In this document: one piece after another, positions 5,937 to 14,900 of the stretch | Layout: every line of letters begins with the position of its first letter | Numbering within the stretch: the first letter of the stretch is position 1 | The notes under the pieces: generated by a model | Seen by the model: only the letters and a program-made list of their open reading frames with translations | Database searches by the model: none | Told to the model about the DNA's origin: nothing | Assembly: GCA_964487555.1 (NCBI GenBank) | Contig: CAZART010000074.1 | Location: forward strand, 1 to 26,719 | Source of the DNA: CAZART01 sp964487555 | Lineage (GTDB): Bacteria > Bacteroidota > Rhodothermia > Rhodothermales > VXPQ01 | Reading direction: 5' to 3' | DNA length: 26,719 bases | Made by a program: the position numbers and the translations under genes

Positions 5937-8861
5937 TCAGAGGATTTTCAGCGAGATCATCATCTCGTGGTGCACTTCATCCTGTGGATCCACTGCGGCG
6001 GCGTACCCCAGCGAAAGTGTAGATTTTAGATGTGAGAAAAGCACAATACGCACGTCCAGCTGTCCTCCGATGTCTGCGTACGCCGCCCTGTCACCTGCAA
6101 CAGGATTGATGAGAAGACCTCCTCCGAACGCGGAGATACGGGCCCACTGTAGATAGAACGCCGGAAGACCGGCCCGCCTCAGCCGAAGGGGCGGAAAGAT
6201 CCATTCGTTTACTAGCTTCCCAAAGGACGTACCCCCGACGGCATTGAGATCGAATCCCGGGAAGCTGTAGTACGAGCGGAACTGCTTCTCCTCGCCTCGA
6301 TCTACCCAGTTGTTGCCGAACCCGCCGAAGTAAAAATTCGCAAATGGATTCTCCTGATCCCCGTATGAGTAACCGGCGGATGCGCGCAACCACGTCGATA
6401 AGTGCGGCACCGGCAGCAAAAAACCCTGATCCAGGGTAGCAAATACGCGAGGATAGAACGTTGAATTGACAAGGCTGCTGCTGGATGTGAGCCCCCATCC
6501 GAATCCCTTCTCCTTATCCACTGCGCCAAGCGAAGATCGAAAGTTCGTGTAACGGAGCGACGCACGCGCCGTCTGCATGCGGTCGAACGTAGCCGTGACG
6601 TTTTGATAGTCCGGCAGCCGCTCAAACCCGCCGAAGTCGGCCGCCATGAGGGTGTATTTCAACTCCTTCGGCGGATCGTTCACGATGCGTCCCTCATATT
6701 GAACCCGAACGGCATATCCCTTTCGGCTCGTCTTCGTCGGTCCGAAAAGATCGTAGAAATTGCTCGCATTATATCCGGCGCGAACGGAGAAATCGCGGTA
6801 GGCGTACCGAAAATCGCCGTGGAAAAGTTCATTGGGCTCGCTACCGGGGGTAACAGCCGTCGTGAGATCAAACCGGTGCATGCGAATAGGGTCGGTCACG
6901 CTGAGCTTCACGCCCACAGCAACAGCGTTCTTGTATCCTTCTACCACCGGAATCGCAGTGACGAGGCGCGCCCCACCAAGGGTGCGGTAGGGACCGGACG
7001 CGACGGTCATCGTGTCGAGATTTACGTGCCCCGGCGATCCGGCAACCCACGTACGGACGACCGGATGGTTTTCAACGACTTCCTGACCGAGGAAGCGGAT
7101 GGCACTCACACCCTCAGCCGGGCTGTTCGGAATCAAGCCCGGACGGAATCCGTCCGCGCCGAAGCGAAAGACGAAGACGGAGTCCTCGGACACCGGAAAT
7201 GGGCGAAACAGACCTGTTTCGGCGTTGCTCAACACCTCCATCTTCCGGGCCTCCAGATCGTATCGAAAAATATTGGAAACCCCGGAGTAGTACGACGAGC
7301 CGTACAGATACCGGCCGTCGGAGGAGTATGTGAAATTCGCCGGATTGCTGGACTGAAAATCGAAGAGGGTCTCGTACTCCGATGTTCCGGAGCGTAGACT
7401 GTCGACGGAGAGTAGAACGAGGGATTGTCTTCCACTGACCTCGGCGAGGGCACCGACCAGGTACCGGCCGTCCGGCGATACGTCCGCATCATAGAAATCG
7501 CGACCGTACGGCCATGAGTATACCTGTTCCCACCGATCGTACGGGTGCGGAATACGCGCAATCGTGGAGATGCCGTTGAAGTGGCGAACGCCCCAGAGCG
7601 ACTGATCATCCCGGTTGAAGGCGAGGTCGCCGATCCGAGCGTCTTTAAGAAGCATCCGATCGCCCCCCGTCTTCAAGTCGAAGGCTCGGACATCGCGCCA
7701 GCGGCCGTTGTCGGTCGTGTAAAAGAGCACTTTGTCGTCGGGATTGAACGCGAGGGCGCAAACGTTAAAAATCGCCGCGCCCTTAATTTCGTGCAGGGCT
7801 TCTTCGGTGCCCGTAGTTACGTCGATGCGAGCCAGGTGCGCGACCTGACCCGGATAGTTAACGCCTACGTATAGGCTGGCTGATTCCCGATCGAAGTGCG
7901 CACGTGAAACGGATCCCAGCGCCTTTGTCGATAGCGGGCGGAAAGGCGTAACGGGGTGCTGTCGTACGGTCGACAGATTGGCTTCTTGCCATTCACGTTC
8001 CCACGCGATCCAATCCTGCCATACGGTCGAGAGCGGGATGCCGTACACCTCCCGAAACTGGTGCGCGAAATAACCCTTGCTGCCGGGATGACGGCTGGTC
8101 CAGCGGATCACGCTCTCCGGACCATATATCAGGGCGAGATACGTCATGAACCGCGTTCCATAGAGGTACGCGTTAACGCCGACCTGAAAATCGACCTGCG
8201 AACCTTCTGCTTCAATCCCAACGTCGTCGTAGAACCGGCTGCTGTCACGGACCATAGACCGAAAGACCATCTCATCGTAGCCGCCGAGGGCGCGCCCAAG
8301 GCCGCCGGACATCCACGTTTCCAGGAAAACGGCGATACCCTCACGATACCACCGTGGCGATGAGCGGCGGGGTGACGTCAGAAACCCGTATAGAATGCTG
8401 AGCGGATGGTCCTCGTCCTCAAGCACCTTTCCGCGGAATAACGTTCGAAAGATCCGGTCCGAACCCGCGGCTTGATCGAGCGTGACGATGTGAGCGAGCT
8501 CGTGATTCATCGTCGCGTTGAGGCGCTCGTTAGCGGGAGACGTCTCGAAGGCGTAGTCGAACGGCGCGATGGCGGCGGCAATCAGATTCCTGGGTGCGGT
8601 GCCGGCTCCGGCGTTTCCATAATCGTAGAGATCATGGAGCAGTACGGTAATCTTTTCTTCGGATTCGTATCCGTAGAGATCATGGTAGAAAGACAGCGCG
8701 TTCTGAAACGAGCGTCCAGTGTGTCGGGCCAGATATTCATGCGCCTGGCCGTAATAGATGAGGCGCAGGTCGTGCGTCTCGAGGTGTTTGAACTGCGCGT
8801 GAACGTCCGAAACGAGAAAGAGCCAGCACACGCATGTGCCGGCGGCAAGCAGCTTCTTCAC
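5937..8861 (-). CDS. Secreted metallopeptidase-propeller-barrel protein
   Basis: This is a 974-residue protein from a GTG start. A signal peptide covers residues 1-22 (VSDVHA, cut before QF). Residues about 23-290 resemble a gluzincin peptidase-MA domain: HELAH (120-124) supplies the two zinc histidines and the catalytic Glu, and WYREGIAVFLE (171-181) supplies the expected downstream Glu. Residues about 310-600 contain repeated DGRYL/DDQSLW-type blades, as in TolB-like beta-propellers. The last 330 residues are rich in alternating aromatic and polar strands (FRYAYRDFSVRAGYN, GYSYGDQENPFANFYFGGFG) and look like an outer-membrane beta-barrel. A role in processing or sensing envelope proteins is plausible. 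It is the last gene of a co-directional run with the repeat protein and the anti-sigma factor. Confidence 0.85.
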   Translation of the reverse strand: MKKLLAAGTCVCWLFLVSDVHAQFKHLETHDLRLIYYGQAHEYLARHTGRSFQNALSFYHDLYGYESEEKITVLLHDLYDYGNAGAGTAPRNLIAAAIAPFDYAFETSPANERLNATMNHELAHIVTLDQAAGSDRIFRTLFRGKVLEDEDHPLSILYGFLTSPRRSSPRWYREGIAVFLETWMSGGLGRALGGYDEMVFRSMVRDSSRFYDDVGIEAEGSQVDFQVGVNAYLYGTRFMTYLALIYGPESVIRWTSRHPGSKGYFAHQFREVYGIPLSTVWQDWIAWEREWQEANLSTVRQHPVTPFRPLSTKALGSVSRAHFDRESASLYVGVNYPGQVAHLARIDVTTGTEEALHEIKGAAIFNVCALAFNPDDKVLFYTTDNGRWRDVRAFDLKTGGDRMLLKDARIGDLAFNRDDQSLWGVRHFNGISTIARIPHPYDRWEQVYSWPYGRDFYDADVSPDGRYLVGALAEVSGRQSLVLLSVDSLRSGTSEYETLFDFQSSNPANFTYSSDGRYLYGSSYYSGVSNIFRYDLEARKMEVLSNAETGLFRPFPVSEDSVFVFRFGADGFRPGLIPNSPAEGVSAIRFLGQEVVENHPVVRTWVAGSPGHVNLDTMTVASGPYRTLGGARLVTAIPVVEGYKNAVAVGVKLSVTDPIRMHRFDLTTAVTPGSEPNELFHGDFRYAYRDFSVRAGYNASNFYDLFGPTKTSRKGYAVRVQYEGRIVNDPPKELKYTLMAADFGGFERLPDYQNVTATFDRMQTARASLRYTNFRSSLGAVDKEKGFGWGLTSSSSLVNSTFYPRVFATLDQGFLLPVPHLSTWLRASAGYSYGDQENPFANFYFGGFGNNWVDRGEEKQFRSYYSFPGFDLNAVGGTSFGKLVNEWIFPPLRLRRAGLPAFYLQWARISAFGGGLLINPVAGDRAAYADIGGQLDVRIVLFSHLKSTLSLGYAAAVDPQDEVHHEMMISLKIL

Positions 8862-8898
8862 GAGATGGAGGCGACCCGTTGTTTGCGGGAGGGATAGG

Positions 8899-8935
8899 AT
8901 TCGGGGCGTGAGGATATGGATCTCACGCCCCGAAT
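8899..8935 (-). terminator. Strong hairpin after the repeat-protein gene
   Basis: A 14-bp perfect stem, ATTCGGGGCGTGAG with CTCACGCCCCGAAT, encloses a 9-base loop. It lies 8 bases past the stop of the repeat protein and upstream of the next minus-strand gene. It has no T tract, so it may attenuate expression, stabilise the 3' end or terminate only partly. Confidence 0.65.
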
Positions 8936-8942
8936 GATCATC

Positions 8943-9623
8943 CTAATACTTCACTTGGAGGTTTGCGTCCTCGACCGCTTTCAAGAAGTCTGCATTCATG
9001 AGCGCATTCATCAGGCTTCCGTCGTCGATGGCCTTCAGGAAGTTTCGTTCCGTGAGGGCGTTCGTGAGGCTCCCGTCTTCGATGGCTTTCAGGAAGTTCG
9101 GCTCTTGCAGCGCGTTCACCAGATTTCCATCCTCAAGGGCTTTCAGGAAGTTCGTCTCCTTCAAGGCTTGCATGAGGCTTCCGTCGCCAAGAATCGCGAG
9201 GAAATCCGCGTCCTTGAGCGCATTGGTCAAATTGCCGTCATTGACGGCCTTCAGGAAGATCGGCTCCGTGAGGGCGTTGGCGAGACTTCCGTCGTCAATA
9301 GCCTTCAAGAAGTTCGGCTCTTGCAGCGCGTTCTTCAGGCTTCCGTCTTCAATGGCTGTACGAAAGTTCGCATTCTGAAGAACGGAGACGACGTCCGGAT
9401 TCTGAAGAATGTCGTTGATGGTGGCATCGTCGAGCTGTACGTCCGATTCGCTTATTTGACCGGCCCGGTAGCGCTCAGCTTGTTCGATCCCGTCGAGAGA
9501 GTCGCCGCCGGCCATCGTGCCGGCTACATTCTCGGCAGGTGGAAAGCCGCTAACGGCGAAGTATGCAAGGAGTCCGACGGCGATGACGGCGGCTCCAGCG
9601 GCGAAATAGGTTTTGCGGTTCAT
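8943..9623 (-). CDS. Signal-anchored protein of 18-residue tandem repeats
   Basis: The 226-residue protein starts at ATG 9623 with GAGG 5 bases upstream. Residues 6-25 form a membrane anchor or uncleaved signal (YFAAGAAVIAVGLLAYFAVS). A short linker follows, then a degenerate unit (66-85, INDILQNPDVVSVLQNA), then seven full 18-residue repeats and one partial repeat (86-226). The consensus is NFLKAIxDGSLxNALxEP: two short amphipathic helices joined by a DGS/DGN turn, expected to stack as an alpha-solenoid. The style recalls STI1/DP-type helical repeats, but I recognise no named family. The bulk should lie in the periplasm. It sits between the anti-sigma factor and the peptidase-barrel protein, so a scaffold or sensor-linker role in that system is possible. 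Confidence 0.85.
   Translation of the reverse strand: MNRKTYFAAGAAVIAVGLLAYFAVSGFPPAENVAGTMAGGDSLDGIEQAERYRAGQISESDVQLDDATINDILQNPDVVSVLQNANFRTAIEDGSLKNALQEPNFLKAIDDGSLANALTEPIFLKAVNDGNLTNALKDADFLAILGDGSLMQALKETNFLKALEDGNLVNALQEPNFLKAIEDGSLTNALTERNFLKAIDDGSLMNALMNADFLKAVEDANLQVKY
8946..9368 (-). repeat. 54-bp coding tandem repeat, 7.8 units
   Basis: The repeat region encodes residues 86-226 of the protein above. Units are 54 bp, stay in phase with no insertions, and share near-identical blocks such as TTCAGGAAGTT in several copies. This suggests expansion by duplication or gene conversion. The last unit is cut short and ends in LQVKY. Confidence 0.9.
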
Positions 9624-9732
9624 AACGGCCTCATGATTGGGTGAGAGAAAGTAGCAGCGTGGTCGCGATAGTCGTCGAGTTATGTGTGTCGGATGGCATG
9701 TTACACCGACTTTTCTTCAAATACATTCGCCG

Positions 9733-9750
9733 TCTTCCAACGTTGGAAGA
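9733..9750. promoter_or_regulatory. Perfect 18-bp palindrome between two genes
   Basis: TCTTCCAACGTTGGAAGA lies 4 bases beyond the stop of the anti-sigma gene and about 110 bases upstream of the repeat-protein start. It has no unpaired loop and no adjacent T run. A dimeric-regulator operator for the repeat gene fits as well as a weak terminator. Confidence 0.5.
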
Positions 9751-9754
9751 TGTT

Positions 9755-10540
9755 TCACGGTGCTTGGATAACGCCCTCGTGCAGCATTTCACCGTCCCGA
9801 AGAACCTCAACGCGCACGCGTCCCGGCACGTCGAAAGCACGTCGCATTGAAAAGTCGTATCGTGACGCCCGGTCAGCGGTTATCGTGACGAATCGTTCCT
9901 CCACCGAAACCGCCCCATCGTCTTCTCGGCTGAAGCCGCGGAGGTCCAGGCCGTCGAAAAATAGCACAATTTCAGTCGGTAGTTCCGCATCGTAGGCCAG
10001 GCCCAGATAAAACAGCTCTCCGGTGGACCGAACGTGGAAGGAACCCTCGAAGCCGTCGACGTCGACGACGTGGGCCGCATCGGGCGCGAGCGTCCCCGCT
10101 ACGCTTTCATGCTCGGCGGACGGGGCCACGAATGCGTAAAGACCGACGCCGGTGACTAATCCTACGGAGAAAGCATACGCGATGATGAGTGCGGGTCGCG
10201 AAAACGCGCGGCCGTCGAGGCCCCAATTTTCAGCCCACCCCTGCAAAGATGCCCGGGCGCTGCGAGCCGCACGCCGAATCAGCTCGGCCACGGTAGATGT
10301 CGCTGGAACACGTCGAGACGCTCCTGCTTCCGGAAGCGCTGTGAGAATGCGAAACGTCAGATCGCCAGGCGGGTCTACGAGACGAACATCGTCGATCAGG
10401 GCGGCTACCGCCGACATCTCGTCGAACATGCGCCGGGCTGCGGTATCGGCGGTAAGCAGCGCATCGAGATGTTCTCGCTCTTCCGGCGTTACCTCGCCGT
10501 CAAGCGCGCGATGCATTAGTTCAAGATGCGAAGGGTTCAT
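9755..10540 (-). CDS. Membrane anti-sigma factor without zinc motif
   Basis: The 261-residue protein starts at ATG 10540 with GAGG 2 bases upstream. Residues 1-55 (ELMHRALDGEVTPEEREHLD, then the AVAALIDD helix) resemble the anti-sigma domain of ECF regulators but lack the HxxxCxxC zinc site. A single membrane segment is seen at about 117-138 (ALIIAYAFSVGLVTGVGLYAF). The C-terminal part, about 140-261, is beta-rich and probably periplasmic. The topology matches RsiW/RseA-type factors, which bind a sigma factor in the cytoplasm and are destroyed by proteolysis. The divergent neighbour is PrsW, a site-1-type protease of such factors, which supports this reading. The nearest ECF sigma factor is at 5381-5923. 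Confidence 0.8.
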   Translation of the reverse strand: MNPSHLELMHRALDGEVTPEEREHLDALLTADTAARRMFDEMSAVAALIDDVRLVDPPGDLTFRILTALPEAGASRRVPATSTVAELIRRAARSARASLQGWAENWGLDGRAFSRPALIIAYAFSVGLVTGVGLYAFVAPSAEHESVAGTLAPDAAHVVDVDGFEGSFHVRSTGELFYLGLAYDAELPTEIVLFFDGLDLRGFSREDDGAVSVEERFVTITADRASRYDFSMRRAFDVPGRVRVEVLRDGEMLHEGVIQAP

Positions 10541-10609
10541 CGCCTCGTCACGTTAAGTCGGGAAGTCGATGGAAATACAACGCGAACGACGAAAGGTTGG
10601 TACCATGCG
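10541..10609. promoter_or_regulatory. Divergent promoter region, anti-sigma factor and PrsW
   Basis: 69 bases separate the two divergent start codons and must hold promoters or leader sequences of both. GGAAATACAAC near 10570 could be a -35-like ECF element, but no convincing pair of boxes can be named. GAAAGG at 10591-10596 is a distant possible ribosome binding site for PrsW. Confidence 0.4.
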
Positions 10610-11701
10610 ATGAATTGCGCACGCCTTCTCAGAAGGTCGCGCCGGGACCGTATCTTACAGGGGCCCCTCAGACGAAAGACAATCCCCTTTAGAAGGTTGG
10701 ATGCATCGCTTCTCATATTCCGCGGACTGATCGCCGCTTTGCCGGTCGTCGTCTTTTTATGGGGGCTCGTTCTTATCGACAGCTACAAGCTGGTCCGCCT
10801 TCACCGCGTGCTGCTTTCGGTGCTGGTCGGAAGCGCCGTCGCGGCGGCCGCCTATCCACTTCAGACATGGCTGATCGGCGCGTCCGGTGCATCGTTCGCG
10901 GCGTACTCCCGATTTGTTGCGCCGCTCGTCGAAGAGCTTATTAAGGCCGCCTTCTTGATCGTGCTCATCCGTACGCACCGCGTCGGGTTCCTCGTAGACG
11001 CGGCCATCCACGGATTCGCGATCGGGGCGGGCTTCTCGCTGGCAGAGAACCTCTACTACCTCCAGGCGGCTTCGAATATGAGCTTCATCGACGTGGTGGT
11101 CCGTGGATTCGGTACGGCCATCATGCACGGCGGTACAACCGCCATTTTCGCCGTGCTGGCGAAATCATTCGTCGACCGAGATAGGTGGAACGGAATACTG
11201 CTTGCCTGGCTGGTCGCCGCCTTCCTCCATGCGGCGTTCAATCAGTTGCTGCTCCCACCGCTGATGATGACACTGCTTCTCGTGTCGCTGCTTCCGTTGG
11301 TCTTCATCGGCATCTTCCATCGGAGCGAGAAAGCGACCGGAAAATGGCTGGGATCGGGATTTGATTCCGACCAGGAGTTGCTCCACCTTCTCTTGTCGGA
11401 GGACCTGCCCGGCTCGCGCGTCGGACGCTACCTGAATACGCTGCGAGCGCACTTCCCGGGTGAAATCGTCGCGGACATGCTCTGCTATCTTCGCCTCCAC
11501 GTCGAACTCTCCATGCGCGCGAAGGGCACACTCATGATGCGGGAAGCCGGGTTCACCCCGAAGCCGGCTTCCGATCTTAAGGCGAAGCTCGATGAGCTGA
11601 ACTATCTCAGAACCTCGATAGGCCCGACGGGGATTCTGGCCATCAAACCGTTCCTTCACCGGAGCAGCCAGGATCTCTGGCAGTTACATCTGCTGAAATA
11701 A
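10610..11701 (+). CDS. PrsW-family intramembrane metalloprotease
   Basis: The protein has 363 residues from the ATG at 10610; the frame is open further upstream, into the anti-sigma gene. About seven or eight hydrophobic segments lie between residues 33 and 236. The PrsW motifs are visible: APLVEELIKA (Glu108-Glu109), GAGFSLAENLYY (Glu146-Asn147), IMHGGTTA (His173) and AFLHAAFNQ (His207). In Bacillus, PrsW makes the first cut in the anti-sigma factor RsiW. Placement beside a membrane anti-sigma factor argues for the same job here. A cytoplasmic C-terminal domain of about 115 residues (ELLHLLLSEDLPGSRVGRYL and following) extends beyond the catalytic core and could be a regulatory module. Confidence 0.9.
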   Translation: MNCARLLRRSRRDRILQGPLRRKTIPFRRLDASLLIFRGLIAALPVVVFLWGLVLIDSYKLVRLHRVLLSVLVGSAVAAAAYPLQTWLIGASGASFAAYSRFVAPLVEELIKAAFLIVLIRTHRVGFLVDAAIHGFAIGAGFSLAENLYYLQAASNMSFIDVVVRGFGTAIMHGGTTAIFAVLAKSFVDRDRWNGILLAWLVAAFLHAAFNQLLLPPLMMTLLLVSLLPLVFIGIFHRSEKATGKWLGSGFDSDQELLHLLLSEDLPGSRVGRYLNTLRAHFPGEIVADMLCYLRLHVELSMRAKGTLMMREAGFTPKPASDLKAKLDELNYLRTSIGPTGILAIKPFLHRSSQDLWQLHLLK

Positions 11702-11954
11702 CGGCGCGCCTCGCTACGTCTCGCGCCCTCCGCGGCACCACGAATTGCCGCCGGCTTCCGGAGGATGAGATGCACCATCCCATAGACATCTCGCAAAAAG
11801 CGCGTATCTTATCCGGCCGAAGTTCAGCTATTCCAGCTGTTTCGGCCTTCATGTTCCGCAACGGCGACATTATGTCGACCAGCATCGCGGCCATCTCGCC
11901 GAAGATCAACAGGAATCCTTGGCCGCCATCTATAACAAGCCTACAGACGATTCG
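11702..11954. promoter_or_regulatory. Intergenic region with interrupted hairpin
   Basis: There is no gene. GGCCGAA (11815-11821) pairs with TTCGGCC (11841-11847) and CAGCT pairs with AGCTG inside, giving a two-part hairpin at 11815-11847. It may terminate PrsW transcription or lie in the leader of the cyclase gene. AGGA lies just ahead of a TTG at 11919, an alternative cyclase start. Confidence 0.5.
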
Positions 11955-14900
11955 ATGATCTCCGGCGCCACTACGATTACGTGTCCGCGCTGCGGTGCTC
12001 CGGTCAGGTCGGATTTTAAGTTTTGCCCGAACTGCGGGCTGGCTCTGGCCGAGATTGAACGATCGCCAGGCGATCCGCCGCTGCCGGTGCTTGCCGCGCC
12101 GGCTCCCGAGCGCCGGCAGCTTACCGTCATGTTCTGCGACCTCGTCGGCTCCGTCGCGCTTTCGCTCAAGCTCGATCCTGAAGACCTCCGGGAGGTCGTC
12201 CGCCGCTACCAGAAGGTCGCCACGACGAGCATCGAACATTTCGAAGGGTACATTGCCCAGTACCTGGGCGACGGCATCCTTGCCTACTTCGGTTACCCGA
12301 TCGCGCATGAAGACGAGGCCGAGCGCGCCGTGCGCGCCGGGCGCGAAATTCTTTCCGGCATCAACCGGCTGTGCGAAAGTCTGCGCGACGAATACGGCAT
12401 CAACGTGGCCGTTCGAATCGGCGTTCATACCGGCATCGTCGTCGTCGGTGAAGTCGGAAGCGGAGCGCGGCGCGAGAATCTGGCGCTCGGCGAAGTGCCG
12501 AACGTAGCGGCGCGCGTTCAGAGTCTGGCTCCCGAGAACAGTCTCGTCGCGAGCGAAGCAACGTTTCGCCTGGTGGCTCGCGGCTTCGAAGGCAGGGATC
12601 TCGGCCGACACACCCTCAAGGGCACCGATCGAGAAGAACGCATTTTCGAGATAGTCGACGAGCGAGTTCTTGGCGGCCCCCTCAGCATGAGGGGCCGCCG
12701 GAATTCGGTTTCAGGGGTCGGGCGCGACGACGAGCGCGCCGTTTTCGACGCGTGCTGGGATGATGCGGAGAACGGTCGTGGCCGCGTGTTATTCCTGCAC
12801 GGCGAGCCCGGCATCGGCAAGTCGCATCTCGTACACCTCTTTCGCCAGGCGGTTCAGGTTCGCCCCCACCGCTGCGTCGACTGCCGCTGCTCGCCGTACT
12901 TCCGGAGCACACCCTTCCATCCCTTCACGGACTGGCTGCGCGGCATGCTGAATTTCTACCCCGAACAGACCACGCGCGATCGCCTCGAGATCATAGAGTT
13001 CGTTGTCAGCCGGAACGAGCTCGCCGATCCTGACGCCGTCTCGCTGCTCGCCGGCATGCTGTCCGTTTCGCCGGACGACGCACACCCGGACCTCGAAATA
13101 GCGCCGTCCCTTCGCCGCGAGCGAAGTGAAAAGCTGCTCGCCGAACTTTTTCTGCGGCTCAGCGACGACGAGCCGCTTCTGATGGTCGTTGAAGACGTCC
13201 ACTGGGCCGATCCCACGTCGCGCTCATTTCTGCAGCGCTTCGCCGGCCGCATCCGCGATCGCCGTGTACTGATTCTTCTAACCTCGCGGCCGCGCCCGGA
13301 GATGACGTGGAGCCCCGAAGCCCGCATCGAGACCATCGCCCTTCACCGGTTGAGTCGGAATCAGGTAGAAGCCGTGATCACGGAAGTGGCGGGCGGCAAA
13401 GCCATTCCGTCGAAGGTCGTCGAAGCCATCATAGAAAAGACCGACGGAATCCCGCTCTTCGTTCAGGAGCTCACTCGGATGGTAATCGAGTCGGACCTCG
13501 TCACCGAATGCGATGAATGTTACGAGCTGGCGGCGGACGTGCCGGAGCTGTCGATTCCCGCGACGCTCCACGACTCACTCATGGCGCGACTCGATCGCAT
13601 TTTGCCGGTCAAGGAAGTGGCTCAGATCTGCTCGACCATCGGACGTGAATTCTCATTCGAGCTTGCTAGCGTCGTGTCCAAGTTGAGCGATGCCGATCTG
13701 GCCTCCGCGCTGAAACGCCTCGTGGATGCCGAGTTGCTGAGGATGGAGGGGGTACCGCCGAGAAGCAAATACACGTTTCGACATGCCCTCATTCAGGAGG
13801 CCGCGTATGAGTCCGTACTGCGGAGGCAGCGCCAGTCCTATCACGAGCGCATCGCCCAGCATCTCATCAACCATCCCGAATTAGAGGAAAGCCGGTCCGA
13901 AATCATAGCGTTTCATCTGACACGCGCATTGAAGAGAGATCGCGCCGCCCACTACTGGAGACGGGCCGGCGAGGAAGCGTACGTACGCTGGGCGAACGAG
14001 GAAGCCCTGGATTATTTCACGCGGGGACTCGCTCTGCTCGAGGGGCAGGAGCCGACCGATGAGATTCGTCACGATCGCTTCTTTCTCCACGCCGGTCTCG
14101 GCGTGGCGTCGATGCAGCTCCGCGGATATACGCATCCGTCCGTGCTTGACGCGTTCGAGAAGGCGCTTGCCTATGCCGATGATCTCGCCGACAGAACCCT
14201 CGCCGTGCCGGCCATCCGTGGAATATGGGCGCATTACACCGTCATCGGTAATCACCAGATGGCGGACGCCACGGCGAAGCAGCTGGCTGACCTGGCTGCG
14301 ATCAGCGGAGAGCTCGGAATTCGCGTCGACGCCGATCTAGCCGTGGCGTCGACGGATTTCTGGCGTGGCGAAGTGTCGAATGCGGCCGACCGCCTTGAAC
14401 GTGTCCTGAGCACGCATGCAGACGTGATGCAAAATCTTCCGACGAAACTCCTGACGCAGCATCCGCGGGTCGGTGCCCTCTCCTATCTTTCCCTGGCGCG
14501 GTGGTACCTGGGTTATCCGGAGCAGGCCGAGCAGCTGGGGCGCGAGGCCGTTGCCTTCACGTCGGAAATCAAACATCCCTTCAGCTCCGCCTTCGCGGTT
14601 GGTTTTTACGGGCTGCTCCAGACCTACCTCGGACATCACGAGCGCGCACTGCACAGTGCTGAAAAGGTTCTGGACGTCTCGGACCGCTACGGCTTTCCGT
14701 TTTGGAGCGGCATCGGTACGGTGCTAAAGGCGTGGGCGACAAGTGACGATGATCCGGAGAGCGCCATCTTGGCCATCAAGCAAGCACTCGGCGGGCTCCG
14801 CCAGGCCGGCGTGCAAATCTGGACATCGTATCCGGCCGCACTGATGGCGGACCTGATGGTCAGCCGCGGGCAAGTCAAGGAAGGACTGGGCATCGTCGAA

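Noticed and set aside
8946..9368. Regular repeats that could suggest a CRISPR array
   Set aside because: The 54-bp units are contiguous, in frame and encode a repeat protein; there are no spacers.
11643..12611. 322-codon minus-strand frame
   Set aside because: It lies opposite the cyclase gene and the PrsW end and has no recognisable domain; it is a high-GC shadow frame.
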